Source: Plecoglossus altivelis (lineage: Eukaryota > Chordata > Actinopteri > Osmeriformes > Plecoglossidae). From it: a stretch of 64,000 bases of DNA. The DNA lies in contig BROE01000020.1 in assembly GCA_036571765.1 (NCBI GenBank), positions 10,629,461-10,693,460 of the forward strand, given 5' to 3'. A program made the position numbers and the translations under genes. This document shows positions 49,122 to 61,740 of this stretch, piece by piece (the first letter of the stretch is position 1; the number at the start of each line of letters is the position of its first letter). The notes below the pieces were generated by a model. It was not told where the DNA came from. It did not search any database and saw nothing but the letters and a program-made list of their open reading frames with translations.

Positions 49122-52100
49122 CTGTAGAGAAGAGAAGAGAGAAGAGGAGTAGAGAGGGGAGGAGAGAGGAGAGGAGTAGAGAGGGGAGAAGAGAGGAGAG
49201 GAGTAGAGAGGGGAGGGGAGAAGAGAGCAATGATGGCAACCGGCTTGTCTAAATCTTGCAGGCCAGGTAATGTGAAGTTTAAATCTGTGTTGTATGTGTA
49301 TGTCCCATAAAGAATTAGGCTGATCTTTCATTAATTCAAACGAGGAGCCAAAACAAAGATAAACATGGGAGGGAATAAAGATATTCTGTTCCTCTTGGAA
49401 CTGGGTGGGATCTCATCTGTCATGAAATCAGTTGTGGGCTGGTTCCTATCCAAAAAATGGGAGTGCACATTTTTCACAGATGAATAGCTTCTGGTCATTG
49501 TGACATCAACCAGAAAATAAAAGACAATAATTTCACTACTGGAATCTATTTTGGATGTTTACTTGAAGTCAACTGTGGCTTTCAAAAGCATTGTTGACTT
49601 TTGTATCTAAACTTATACTGTTTACATTACTGTAACATCAACAATACAAGGCAATGACCAAAACTAAGCGATGCTTTCTCTTTCCCTCTGCAATGTCTGT
49701 GTCCCTATTAAAGTACCTGTGGAGAGATGGCCAGACCTCCGAGGGGATCCCCATCCAGGATATCTGTACCAGCATTGTAGATGATGATATCAGGCCGCAC
49801 CTCATTGAGGGCTCCCTCACAGTGGAGCTCCACCTTTTGGAGGTACTCAGAGTCCTCGGTTCCCCAGTCCAGCTCCACCTTCCTCTTGATGGCCCCTGAC
49901 AAGACATGGTTAGTCCTGTCATACCTTTTACCTTCCATGTTTACTCACAGTAATACTGTTGGATAATGGAATAAGCAACTGAATGTCACAAAAGTTTGTT
50001 GTGCTGGCTTATGCAATTCAGAAGGTGTCAAACAAAGTGGAGCTTTCTCTACAGGCTTGAAATGTAACTAAGCAACATAAAATTAAATCCTTGAACACAT
50101 TTTAGATAAGCAAAGTGTCTATTCCCCCACTTAATTACTATATAAAGTACAGTTTATTAAACAAAATGCAGTACATAATTGGCATAAAAAAGAGAAGTTA
50201 ATTGGCTTTTATCTCTTCAATTCCATAATTAAGAAAAGAATGGGTGGAAACAATTCATTTGACTATTTTAATTGATGATTATTAGCAGGTGTTTAACTGG
50301 CGTTTAAGACTTTCAATGACATATGAGGACTTGTGGGAAAGCAGTGTCCAGTAGTATTTTGTCTTTGAAGAAACATAAATTATTCTCTTCAAGCACACAA
50401 AACACAAAGCAGGGTGAGGTTCTAAGGGCTTTTTAATGAACAACCAGAATGTGCATGGTTTGACGTTAACTTGGAGCTATATAAAACTATCTCTTCTTGT
50501 TCAAACAGCACAGTAGCATGGAATTAAAACTATAAAATCTACAGTTAATTTTAATAACGCCACACAACCATGACAGTGAGTATTGTTCACGGTGAGATTA
50601 AGTCATTGGATGTGTTCTCTGTCATCTTCACTGAACTGACAGGCTAAGTGTGTTCTGCTTTTACTGTTAAATGGTCTCTAAGGTGACAGATATACCGCAA
50701 TCTGTGAGCAGAGGTGCTGCAGTAGTGTGGATGGATCAACAGAGTTTAAAGATCAATTGAAGCATAATTAAAATGGCAGTCAGTGACATCTAGGGGCTGG
50801 AACTGGAGGAGACACGAACACACTTGTTCAGAGCAGCAGACTCATCTAATCTTACTATAAAGGCCGGTATTCTGTCTGTGTGCGTCTGTTTGTCAGCATC
50901 TACAGAGCTGGGCACTGTTTGAAGTAGACATTTTCCATGTGGACTGCTTGGACCCCCGGACGTACAGTCTTGCCTGCAATTTGTTTGGATGAAGGGTTTG
51001 CAACCAGAAATATGAATATATAAACAAGTTTACCACCATGGAGAGCTGCACCAAGCGATGGAAATATAGATCCACAAGAAATAAACATTACTGCACCTTG
51101 TTGGCCACCAATGGGCACTGCACTAGCATTTGCCACCAACAAAAGATACGGCCAACATGCATCACACTTGTGTGCACTACAAACAGGCATGGCATTCGTT
51201 TGATTAAAGTACAAAAGATGACTGGATTTAAATATGCATTTTGATACTACTCAAGTCAGATAAAAAGTTGTCTTTTGTAAGACAAGGTGCTATGTGTGCT
51301 TGTCCTGCACAAGCTCTACATAAACAGACAAGATGTTCTGGGTTGACTCACTCTTAGCATAGCCATCTCCAGGATAGATGTAGCGATTGTAGACGTCCAT
51401 GATGAAAACTCGTCTGTCTTCCAGGAAGTCTCTCTCATGTCCGTTTCCCTGTAACACAGTGAGGAACATAAGAACATAAAGTTAGGAAGTGAGGGTAGGA
51501 ATGCCATACATCTAGGGTGGGCACCCGTGTACCCATTGGGGTGCACATGGAAAAGGTGCATAAAAATCACACACCCAGCCTATCCATCATGTTACATTCC
51601 AGTGTTCACAGATTCCATTTGGAGAAATGGGTCTACCTCTGATGGCCTCCGAGAGTGAAGGGTAAAATGGAGCATACATATTCTTGGTATGTCCATGGGC
51701 ATCGTGTTAAGAAACTCATACCAAAGTCTCAACGCCTCCATCCTTCTTTACTTCTACTCATCCATTTGTCATCCAAAGTGTCTGGGTGCCAGGCTCAGTA
51801 TTAATGCCTTCGAGGCAGAAGAAATGGACCTGCTGATCCATTTGGTCCACGCCAGCCTGCCTCTGTCAGGGCTCTGGGAGATCCAGGGATGTGAAGCTCA
51901 GTGCAGACATTCACATCCTATACATCTGATGATCAGATGCATCCATAGACCTATAAATCACACTGCTGAAGGCCATACAGAACAGGACTGTACAACACAG
52001 AAGTACTTTGTACTAATTGTCCTCCACATGTGACAGACTCATCCATGAGGACTGACAACAGAAGACTTCCATCACAGCAATAAATCAATCATTGCATTAC

Positions 52101-55100
52101 CTGACTGTCTCAGGGAGAGAGGGGTCATTTTCAGTCAAATGCACATAGTTCTTTGTTTGGACACAAATGCAAGCATGCTCCTTTGGAATATCAGAAAAAG
52201 AAATAAAGTAAGTATTGGTAAGGTATTTACTCTGTTTCATCAGACATGCTTGGATATCTGCCTGTGCATGTTAAGATCCATGAGTATACTATATGTCTTG
52301 AACACAGGGATGTTGGGTGAGATTCTACTGTCTTGATGGCCTTGTTTGTTAATCTTACTGGTTTGTCCAAGTTTTTCGAAGCAATTGGTTGTCTCAATAA
52401 ATAGGAAACACAATTTAGCCATAATCTGAATTCACATGTGCAGAGGCAAGAGCACTCCAGAGTGTAATATGCTAGCACCTTAATTGGGATCCTCGCATAC
52501 TCTCCACCCCCAACACGCTTCCTTTTCCTAAACTGTGCTGAGGGGGCATTTTAGGTCCATTTTTATGCCGTAAAGCAGATTTGGTCTTTTGTTTTCTGGA
52601 CAGCCTTCATGAATTATTTACTCCATGAGTATTGATTGAATCCCTTGCATAAGTCAATAGTTAGAAACGATCATTAGGATCAAGCCAAGCTTCAAAATGA
52701 ATAAAGCTGTACTTTGGAAATTTGCCATGAACCTTGGCAACCTTGAACCTTTCTCAATGTTAACAATCTTTGCAAGACTAATTGGTTGTGGATATGAGTC
52801 ATCTTAAATACACCACAAGTTGGACAGAAATATGCTAATCAGGCCTCCTAAAATGTCAACAAAAATGCTGGGTTGGAAAATCGTTAATGAGAACAGACTA
52901 TTTATATAGCAACAAGATGAAGACACAGTGGTCCTTGAGTTAGCATATTACTGATGACAATACTGAACTGACTGATCTCCACAGGGTCAGTTAGGACCTC
53001 TGAGATATTGTACTGACATTGAATACAGGGATGATTCCAAACTGGATTTTAGGACAGACCTCTCCCAATCCATAACTCTCTGACCACAGTCCGTCTGTGT
53101 GCTGTGAGTTGCTGGATCGCATCAGGGAATGATATGGCTGGCGTCTGGTTTGTGACTGCTAGTTACATACCCATGCTCTGTGTACTGATTGAATATTAAG
53201 TGGATTGGGCTGATCTTATCCTGTCCCCCCCATCCAACACACACAATGTGACTTTGCCAGAGTGGTGGAGCCGTACAATGACTGAAGCTTGGAGGTACAA
53301 ACATTGACTTTCATCCTGCCCTACTAGGAAAAAAGTTACACTCTCTGAGACAAAGGTCAGTATGAGCCCAGCTTATCTTCCTAACAATTTTATTTAATAA
53401 AGTAGTCTGTAATATACAATCATGGTTGAGGTAGGGTATATTCAACATTTGATTACAATCACATTCACACTCTAAATTTCTCACAATCTAATTTACAGCT
53501 AAATGAAACTCAAATTAAACTAAAAAGTTAACTCAGAATAACATTTATCAGCTTTATTAGAAACTACAAACATCTAGGTAGACATTAGATTTTTGGTCCA
53601 AGGTTGCATACAGACAGTAATTTCTTTGATGAGCTCAGCCTTTTTAACAAAGCTGCTTTTCACTGCCTAGAAACTAAGTGTGAGAAAGGGAAGTCTTAGT
53701 TAGAGCCAGTTCTGTGTTCTCTCTCATGGATCAGCACACTAAAGCAGATGGTCTTATCATCTTTACTGAAGAATTAAGGACGTATTGACATTTGGATAAA
53801 AAATTACAATGGCTCACCTGATGAGCATCCAGGTCGATGATAGTGGCCATGGAAATACCCTCCACTCTCTCAAACAGAAACTGAGACATGAAAGACCAGA
53901 AAAAACATTCATAATGAAAAGTACCTGTCTTAATTGTAGGTCAATGTCATTTCAATACTGGATACGATTTATTGCAAATCATCAATCAATCTCTTGTAGC
54001 ACATTTGACACATTCTACCATTTTAATACATCCTTGATGCATTTTCAACAACTAGACCTTGACAAAAAGAACCTGCCCCCCTGTCCCACTACCTTTATGG
54101 CTAGTGTGATGTCTGCGTAGGCACAGAAGCCCCCTCCCCTGTCACTGGAGCAGTGGTGGAAGCCTCCGCCTTCAACAGAAGCCAAAGCTTAGTGTCAGGG
54201 GCGTTAGACAGCTACTGCAACTCTCTGTGTATTGCACACTGAATTGGTCAAAACAAACACAATTTACTACTTTTCCTCATTTGAAAATAGGTTTCCTATA
54301 GAAGAACAGTAACTTTGTTCCTCTAAAGCTCTTTTTATGTCAATGAAACCGGCTCCACCATGTGTTGAATAATTGAATCATTTTGGAATTTGGCTGGTCC
54401 CTTCAACCAATAATGTGTCAACAGTACAACCGAGGGTCGTTTGAAAAAAGTCAGGGCAGAAACGAAAATAACCGAACGCAAAAGGCTTTGATGGAAGTTG
54501 CCCAATGTAGAGGTAAAACAATACATGGAAACAATACAATTTAGGAAGACACTCATCGTCTGCCATGGATTGTTACTAAAACTATGTGAGGGTTTAGCAA
54601 TGACTGTCAGTGCATCTTTGTATGAGGGCTTGAGAACACTACAGCAATGCAGGCCAGGTCCAATTGGAGGGACAGGGGCAGGACTCTCTCAGGTATGATC
54701 TATAACCAAAAGATGTTGGAAAACTTCATCTAATGTGACACTTAGATTTGATGATCTGCAAATCCACCAATAATTGCGGAACGTTTTCCGCTGAAAAATG
54801 TATGGAAATCATCTATCTTCGTAATTAATATACTTCAGATCAAATAAATGATCTATTATTTCCCATAGACGCTTTGATCTCGGCCTTTAAGTCTAGCAGA
54901 ATGGGTTTAACAATGTTGGGTAGACATAAAAATGTTTACTTTAATGTCTATACTTCCTTTCTGCCTAAATATACTATGCCTACACTCCATTCTGAGTAAC
55001 ACTAATTGTCTATGGAAGAGGAAATCTCTCACGATATTGCTCCTCCCAAGGTTTATAGCATTTCGTTTTTGTTCTTCCCTGTCTTACCTGAGGGTTATCG

Positions 55101-58100
55101 TTACAGAACTATGGGCATAGGATTTGATTTGTACAGAACACAACATTTTATAAATGGAGCACTGTAGTTTTGATGACTGCATTGTAGTCCCCAATCGAAA
55201 GGCATTTTTATGCACCCAATTCCTTCTATTACAACTAGGGATATTGACAGCATTGATTGCATGCTTGTTGTCTCAAAAAGGTGGTGACTAATAAAATGTG
55301 ATGAGCCAGGTCCTTACTGGATAATCGCTTTCTGTGATCCGCCACTTGTCCATAGCTTCACTCTGGAAGGCAGAAGCTAATTTTCCTATATAAAAGAATC
55401 ATGGCCCACCTGGAGTAACTGCATACAGTAGACTTGAGTAAAGTTAACATAATAGAAACCCTTGATCTATGAATATTAAATGACTGATCACTGGTCTTTA
55501 TACAAATTGGGGTTTTGGAAAATTGCGTAGTGGAAGAAATTGCTGATTAGGAGACCTTGGAGGAGGAGAAAGGCTGGAGATCCGGGGGGGCAGGACACAT
55601 TGTTCTCATGATTCGCTCCTCTTCCCGAAACACCCAGTGCTTGCGCCTCCTACTCCATGGCCAACTTTGCAAAATCTATTCAAAATGCAGCTGAAGTGGC
55701 AAGAAAAATATCAAATGCCTGGAGGCTGGAGCGATACTCATAAGAAGGTTGCATGACTAAAGAGCAGCAGCATGGTCACACCAAAAGTGACTTCTAGGTC
55801 TTTTGGGACAGAGTGATTACGAAGTGGCCTTTAAATTGGAGTCATTCATATGTATTCAGGTTAGAGCTACAGTCCCCTTTGCCCATTTGTGGTTAAGCTA
55901 ATTTAGTAGTTGTGGAGCTGCATCTAGTAAGAGATAAGAGATTGGGGGGAACTTGATCATCATACCATTTTCAGCAGAAATAAAGAACCCACCAAAATGA
56001 TCCTTTAAGCGTTATTCATCCATCTACAGTATACTCTTATTGTTCAGAAGTATGCACAAATCCATACATATTCTCTATGCTTTTAAATCACCACCAGGTC
56101 TCTATTAAAATTGTGTTTATCGATGCAAAACAGCGAAACAGATTTTCCTGATTCACCAACAGAGCTTTAAGTGGCTGAATAAGCAAGAGATGCAGAAAAA
56201 TGTCGGGTAATGCAATTTCCTCTCCCAGCTGACACAAGTCAAAACACACAAAAACGGCCTTGGTGTTAAGCCAAAGACCTCCTGTTAATCACAACTATAT
56301 TAACACATTTGACTATGATGGTTGTTGAAGACAAAGACAAAGCCAAGCCCAGAGTCAAAGTCAAAATCCCTTTTCTCCTGCCATTCTTCATACAGTCTCT
56401 GGAAAGTGACTGGTAACCCTCTTAGTTGATTTGTCCAAATAAAGTGCCACATTCAATTAAAAAAAGTAATCTGGCATTCATTTAAAAAGGAGAATGCCTT
56501 TATTACAAAGTTGGGTAGCATTAGATTTAATGTCATGGTGTAGTCAATGAACCGATAGAATATAGTGGAGATCCGAGTTCCCACATTAGAGGCTTCCCAC
56601 TTGGGTGCACAAAGATTGATTGTCTAATTACAGGTCAGGTCCATCTCTGAAAGAATTAATGAAATTGAACTTACCTACGTTTATGGCCCATCCTCGGTCG
56701 ATGGCCAGCTTTCCTGCCTGGGTAAAAGACAATATTTCTCTTCACTGCTTAGACACACTGACGTATACACTGCTTCAATATTCTTGCTCATGTTAGTCAT
56801 GTCCTCCTATATAATTACAGGAATGTTTTAATGGGTTATAGAAGTATTTGTAGTGCAGTGTGTTGGTGATTAGTGGATGTGCTTGATGTCGTGACCTAAT
56901 CTTAGGAGAGAGCAAAACACGTGAAAAGCAGCACGCATGTCTTCACATATGCATGCACAGGTGAAGCAGTTCCTCCTTAATGATTACATCAAGACCAACA
57001 ATGATGAGTTGCATTTACACTTGAAACAACACTGGCTCCTCTCAAGACCACCGGCTTGGCTTTTACCACTCAGAATGTGGCTTAATCCGCTGACTGAGAT
57101 CTCTGTGTGGCTCTGCATGAACAGCATGTTTTCTAATCACAGTTGATGCCAAGAAATCACGTTTTTGAGACATATTGCCTTGGAACTACTTGAAATGCTT
57201 CGAAGTAGCCCAGTCCTTAAGAAGAAATTATTCCTGATCATAAAAACTCAACAGTCTATTTTAAAACTGGCTTTCTGCAGAATCTTGTGGATGCAGAGGA
57301 ACCATCTAGTGCTAAATCGCCATTCAAACCCCCAAAGACAAGTAACAGAATAAAGTATAAAAAACATACTTTTAGATGCTCAATAGCAGCTATTCATTTC
57401 ACAGAGGGATGAAGCCTTTCTTTAGATTAAAAAAGCGAGCTGAGAAGTTCCTCCCAGTGGCACTCAGTTTACAGACACCCTGAAGGCTGCAGATGAGGGT
57501 TGAGAGGCCTGTGTGTAAAAGCCAATATGTCTCGCTGATGGAAAAGTAATAACACATATTAGCATGTATGCACGCACACTGGCTAGGTTGTGCCACTCAA
57601 CCCTACCAAGGGAGAAAGACTCACACTTTAGTTAAAGGCACCAACCCCCTTTTTTAGAAACAGACTGTTTTTTTTTAAGGAAAGCTGAATTATACTTAAA
57701 TCAAACTTTGCCTGAATCATAGACCTCAAGGATTAGCATGGCACTCGTGTTGTGTAATTCTACCGATTGGGAAGCAAATGAAATAAATGCTGTAATCGTA
57801 TTTTTTTATCATGCATAAGGTATATCAAAAGATTAAGCTAACACTAATGGCTTCACATACGTACACTACATTTGATCCAAAGGTCCTCACTGCGTCTAGT
57901 TTGTTAAAGCTGACTCCATAACGACCTTCTTGCATAATTTGCCAGAAAGACACCTTTCACTTCTCCCTTCATGTTCTGCTGAATATGCCATAACCAGTGC
58001 TGCAAGAGCAGCCCCAATCATGGGTGTGTGATGCTGCAGCAAGAGAGAGAAAAACAGAGAAAGCTAATCTTCATCACCACTTGACAACATGAGCAGGCTT

Positions 58101-61100
58101 CGCGATTTTTTGGAACGCAGAACAACACTCGGATTTTGATCCAACGGGCCAACAAACCATAGTTTGGGAACAGAAAACATAATATCATTACAAAACATTA
58201 TATTAATATAACATAGAATATAACATTACCAAGTAAAAGGAGCATAAACTCAGTAGAACTACAAAACTACTAATATCTCCGAAGCAGGAGGGTACAAAGT
58301 CATTTGTGCTCACAGAGTTATTTCAAATTAGTAATTTTCACTCTGTGATTTTGCTACCTGTACTGTTAAATCCCTGCAAGCTCCTTCATCCCAGATGTTC
58401 AGAACCATGAAAGCAGCTTGCTCTTCCCAAGGTTATGCTAGCTCCCTCAGGTGAGGGCCCAAAACCAAGCTTGGCACAATGTCCTTAAAACTCCTGGCAT
58501 TTTCATCAAACATCAAGCAGAAGGAACTTTGCCAACATGGTAAAAGCTAATACTGTACAAAAAGGTAGCATTCAGAAGCTAAACTATTTCAAGAGATTAT
58601 ATGTGGAATAAAACAGTACTGAGTCGTATGACTTCAATACAAAATTCTAAAACAACTAGTCCTGGACAAGACAGGCACCTTAACATCATCTTGAGCCAAT
58701 AGTCTCCAATGTGGGAGGTTAATCAGGGCAAAGCTTATTAAATCTAAATATTACCAAGGTCACAACCTCTTTAATAGTATGAGTTTGATAAAGTATTGCT
58801 GATGCATGACATAAAAAACGTTTTTCTATTCTAAGTTTTTTTTTAAAAAAGGTTAAAAGAGTGTTTGGCAACACTTCCAATAAATGCTTTCTATAATAAA
58901 TAATAGATACAGGTACAAGGCCATACACGATACTTATGAGCCCACTTATGCTCTACTCAACATTCTGGAGTGAGTCATGAAGAGCTCAGGTCTCATCCCG
59001 AATACTGGATGACTCAAATAGCTTCTCTCAGAGAAACAACCCCTTTCACTAGAAGGCAACATTTTTTACATGAAAATGTTTCTAATACATTCTAAAGTGA
59101 TTACTGATGGAAAGTGTTACTTTATCAATCTACCGTACATCTTTTTTTTTCAATGTTAGTCCTACCATGATCGTTCCTCCTGTCTGTGTCCGCAGTGGTC
59201 TCAGCACCTTCCTCTGCACCAGGAAATTAGGCAAGAACAGGAGTGGGGGGATTTCTGTGATGGTCGCCACTACCAGTGACCACTAAAATACAAATAAAAT
59301 CCATGAATAGGAGAGAGTTCCCACCTTTACAAAATGAATGGCAGTCATACAGTAAATTACCACCAGCTGACACTAAAACATCATAGCGTACACTATGGGT
59401 TGTTATTATTATGATGGATATTGTACATCTGTTTTCAAATAGGATGACTTAGAACAAGTATTTTAGAAGGGTTCTGGCGGCAAAATCAGATTATCATGTC
59501 ATGTAAATATGCAACAGAAAACATGCAATCAATGCAATCTTTCACAGCAGAACACAGGTGTCTCTCTCAGGTTCTCCAACATCTGTATGGTTCTGCATGC
59601 ATTAAGAGAAGAAAGAAGAAACACATAGGTATTCTGTCTGTCTGATAGCCAGTGGCATCCCTACAGTACATCTGAGACAATAGTATGATAGAGTATATCA
59701 CAACACACACTGTGCCAGAATTCCTCTTCACGTACTTATAAGCGACTAGAAAAGCTCAGCATGAATAACTGATTCCATTCAGCTTTCATTCTCCTGCATT
59801 TCAAGAATGATGCCTCTACCACTGTCTGCCCCATCTAGCCAAGCAACTTGATTGGGGTATTATTCATGGAGGCCGCTGAGAGAACTGAGAGATCTGCTCA
59901 ACATACTGTGACCTGATTGATTTGGATGTGAATTAAGGCCCCCATGGGATAATTTGGTGCATTCTAATTGCATACTGACTCTGTCCAACACTGCTTGAAT
60001 AACATTATGGTAAAGGCTTTGGGAAGCACAATGAAGCCATTTTAAAATCAAATAAAAACTTAAATGGATTTCAGGATTTACACATGAAGCATTAACCTTA
60101 ACTCTTGCTCCCCGGACGATCCTTTAAAATAACAAAGCTGCAGGTCGATTCATCTGTTCATGATTCTTAAGATCTGTTTGTGGTTCTCCATTAGTGCCTT
60201 CCAGTGTGTAATGGAACAAGGACGAGTAGGGACTGAACATGTGGAAGAAGGAAAAGACTGATTGTTTCCCAATGCTATGGTCAGATATAGAAGAGCTACC
60301 GATGGTACCTTTAGTTTTCTCAGATATCGTTTGGTGTGAACTACAAGCAGGTCTTCATCAGTAGCTTCACGAGCCTCTACCAGGTTCCCATCAGTGATGA
60401 ACCGCTCCTCTGACAGGAAAAAGCATGTCACATGTCACATAACACATTAAGAGTGTTGAAAAGTGCAAAAAGGACAGAACACTACGCTGACAACAAGTTC
60501 ATTTAAAGTCTTGCCGTAGAAACATTCATGCCTTCAGCTAAAAGGCAGGACAGCATTATGTATAATACCTGCAGAGGCTCCCTGAGGAAGTTCAACACCC
60601 TCTAATTATCTCTGCTTCACTGCTCAGATTCTCCCCACGAGCCTTTCCCACACCTTGACTCGCTCCTTTCTATGAGGAGACTGGAGTCATCCATAAATTA
60701 TACTATGCCCTGCTCAAGAGCACTTGACTTGTGGTCTGCCATGGTACATTTGTTATGCCCACCTTTCAAAAACTGAATGACTTTTCCCCACTTGCCAGCA
60801 TCAAAGGGATGAAGTTTTTCAAGACCCATAAAGGTGATGTTGTAATCTGGAGAGTAAACTATGGGCATACACGTTGAAGGGACATCAATGTACAGCTCAG
60901 TACGATGAAGGCTGAAAAGCAAGTAGGAACATTTGAAATGATCACTGTTTGTGTAATTATTGGAATACAGATTGTAGGGATTTTTAGGACTTACAATGAT
61001 GGCTGATTGTTAATTAAAAAATCATTTTAATTAAAGAGCAATAAAACCTTTTTCCAACCCCATTGATGCCATTAATAAACTTACCACTTTTCAGAAGCAT

Positions 61101-61528
61101 TATCTTCTTTTTGAGACATTGTTCCATGTGGTCTACTATTATTTAAAAATAAAATGACCAGACCAGTTGCTCATTATCATTGGCATGTATGCTAAAGTAT
61201 TTTTTATACATCTACACCGTGTGAATGGTGAAATAATTCCAGAAAAACAGACAGGCCTAAGTGATTACATTGGAATATGATTATGCGACTAAAGGTGGTA
61301 CAAACTACATAACCCAGATGTCTTTCTCCAGTAGCACATGCGCATTAACATATCTGAAGACGTAATTCCGAAGGAAACAATTCCTGTATTTTTGTTTCGT
61401 TATCGGTATTTCACTCATATTACTACATTATGAAACATCAATAAGATTTTTCTGCAGCTGGGATTTAGTCGGTTTGGATACAATATACACTTTGTTAAAG
61501 CGATTAGTCAAACTCACCTGCTTGCCAT
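48885..61528 (-). CDS. hdac11: histone deacetylase 11 gene, full coding span (10 coding exons)
   Basis: HDAC11 is the only class IV zinc-dependent deacetylase of vertebrates. It removes acetyl groups weakly and long-chain fatty-acyl groups from lysine efficiently, and acts in nucleus and cytosol. Coding exons: 61528-61518, 60911-60763, 60409-60309, 59282-59166, 56717-56675, 54169-54093, 53880-53818, 51448-51352, 49895-49717, 49121-48885. They total 1074 nt, giving 357 residues against 347 in human. Catalytic residues are all present: His145-His146 (GGGFHHCSSDRGGGF), Asp184 and His186 (IIDLDAHQGNGHERDF), Asp264 (NAGTDILDGDPLGGL) and Tyr307 (VTSGGYQKKTARI). Similarity to human HDAC11 runs end to end, and the other HDAC classes lack blocks such as NITFMGLEKLHPFDAGKWGK. 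Confidence 0.97.
49123..49229. repeat. GA/CT-rich minisatellite at the last hdac11 acceptor
   Basis: Purine-rich on the plus strand, pyrimidine-rich in the transcript. A 27-bp unit containing GAGGAGTAGAGAGGGGAG starts at 49144, 49171 and 49198. Remaining sequence of this intron (49230-49716) has nothing recognised. Confidence 0.9.
49717..49895 (-). CDS. hdac11: hdac11 coding exon 9
   Basis: It encodes AIKRKVELDWGTEDSEYL, then RPDIIIYNAGTDILDGDP and LGGLAISPQ. Asp264 in NAGTD is a zinc ligand. The human segment reads AIRRKVELEWGTEDDEYL. It is 179 nt, phase 1 in, phase 0 out; acceptor cttgtcag, donor ACAG|GTACTT, a slightly weak donor. Confidence 0.96.
51352..51448 (-). CDS. hdac11: hdac11 coding exon 8
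   Basis: It encodes GNGHERDFLEDRRVFIMDVY and NRYIYPGDGYAK. GNGHERDF follows the zinc-binding DAH of the previous exon. It is 97 nt, phase 0 in, phase 1 out; acceptor gtgttacag, donor AAGA|GTGAGT. The intron on its 3' side (49896-51351) has no recognised feature. Confidence 0.96.
53818..53880 (-). CDS. hdac11: hdac11 coding exon 7
   Basis: A 63-nt, phase 0-0 exon encoding FLFERVEGISMATIIDLDAH and Gln. Asp184 and His186 of DLDAH are zinc ligands, so an isoform skipping this exon would keep frame but lose activity. Acceptor catgtctcag, donor CAG|GTGAGC. The next intron (51449-53817, 2.4 kb) shows only ordinary AT-rich DNA. Confidence 0.96.
54093..54169 (-). CDS. hdac11: hdac11 coding exon 6: catalytic His-His
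   Basis: It encodes GGFHHCSSDRGGGFCAYADI and TLAIK, with the tandem histidines (145 and 146) that act as general acid and base. It is 77 nt, phase 1 in, phase 0 out; acceptor tgttgaag, donor AAAG|GTAGTG. The block is the same as in human HDAC11. The following intron is short (53881-54092). Confidence 0.96.
56675..56717 (-). CDS. hdac11: hdac11 coding exon 5 (43-nt small exon)
   Basis: It encodes AGKLAIDRGWAINV and the first base of Gly. Human has AGKLAVERGWAINV. At 43 nt it is small; phase 0 in, phase 1 out. Acceptor ctttacccag, donor GTAG|GTAAGT. The intron on its 3' side (54170-56674) holds no feature I recognise. Confidence 0.95.
59166..59282 (-). CDS. hdac11: hdac11 coding exon 4
   Basis: It encodes WSLVVATITEIPPLLFLPNF, LVQRKVLRPLRTQTGGTI and Met. 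It is 117 nt, phase 0-0. Acceptor tgtattttag, donor CATG|GTAGGA. The human block RKVLRPLRTQTGGTIM is fully kept. The next intron (56718-59165, 2.4 kb) shows no named feature. Confidence 0.96.
60309..60409 (-). CDS. hdac11: hdac11 coding exon 3
   Basis: It encodes ERFITDGNLVEAREATDEDL, LVVHTKRYL and RKLK. Human has LVEAREASEEDLLVVHTRRYL. It is 101 nt, phase 1 in, phase 0 out; acceptor tcctgtcag, donor AAAG|GTACCA. The following intron (59283-60308) has no recognised element. Confidence 0.96.
60763..60911 (-). CDS. hdac11: hdac11 coding exon 2
   Basis: It encodes LHRTELYIDVPSTCMPIVY, SPDYNITFMGLEKLHPFD and AGKWGKVIQFLK. The block YNITFMGLEKLHPFDAGKWG is the same as in human and specific to HDAC11. 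It is 149 nt, phase 2 in, phase 1 out; acceptor gcttttcag, donor AAAG|GTGGGC. The 353-bp intron after it holds nothing. Confidence 0.96.
61518..61528 (-). CDS. hdac11: hdac11 coding exon 1: start codon and ten further bases or fewer
   Basis: ATGGCAAGCAG|GTGAGT gives Met-Ala-Ser and two bases of a split Ser; joined to exon 2 the protein starts MASSLHRTELYIDV. Only 11 nt are coding, so automatic callers may miss it and start at an internal Met instead (Met19 or Met32). Phase 2 matches exon 2 exactly, and the length from start to the conserved PIVYSP is close to human. The following intron (60912-61517) holds nothing recognised. Confidence 0.88.
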
Positions 61529-61740
61529 AGTAATCTGTCCTACATCTATTGTGTAAAGAAAGGCTCATGTTTAGGATCTTCAGTGGTAAACTTGCAGGTG
61601 GTTAATGCGAGATAACACTTTGCATGCTGTCTTGGTAGTCTGAAAACCGGGAGGCGATTTTTCTTGACTACTTCCCTATCTACTAACACGACCGCACGCA
61701 CGCTCAACTGCAATCGTGTTACGTTCGCCGCGTACTGGTT
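61529..61740 (-). promoter_or_regulatory. hdac11: hdac11 5' UTR and CpG-rich promoter candidate
   Basis: Directly upstream of the ATG, about a dozen CpGs fall within 61600-61740, including the dense GTTCGCCGCG area at 61724-61733, in otherwise CpG-poor AT-rich DNA. No TATA box in a convincing position. A CpG-type promoter fits a housekeeping-like gene; the transcription start cannot be read from sequence. Confidence 0.4.
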
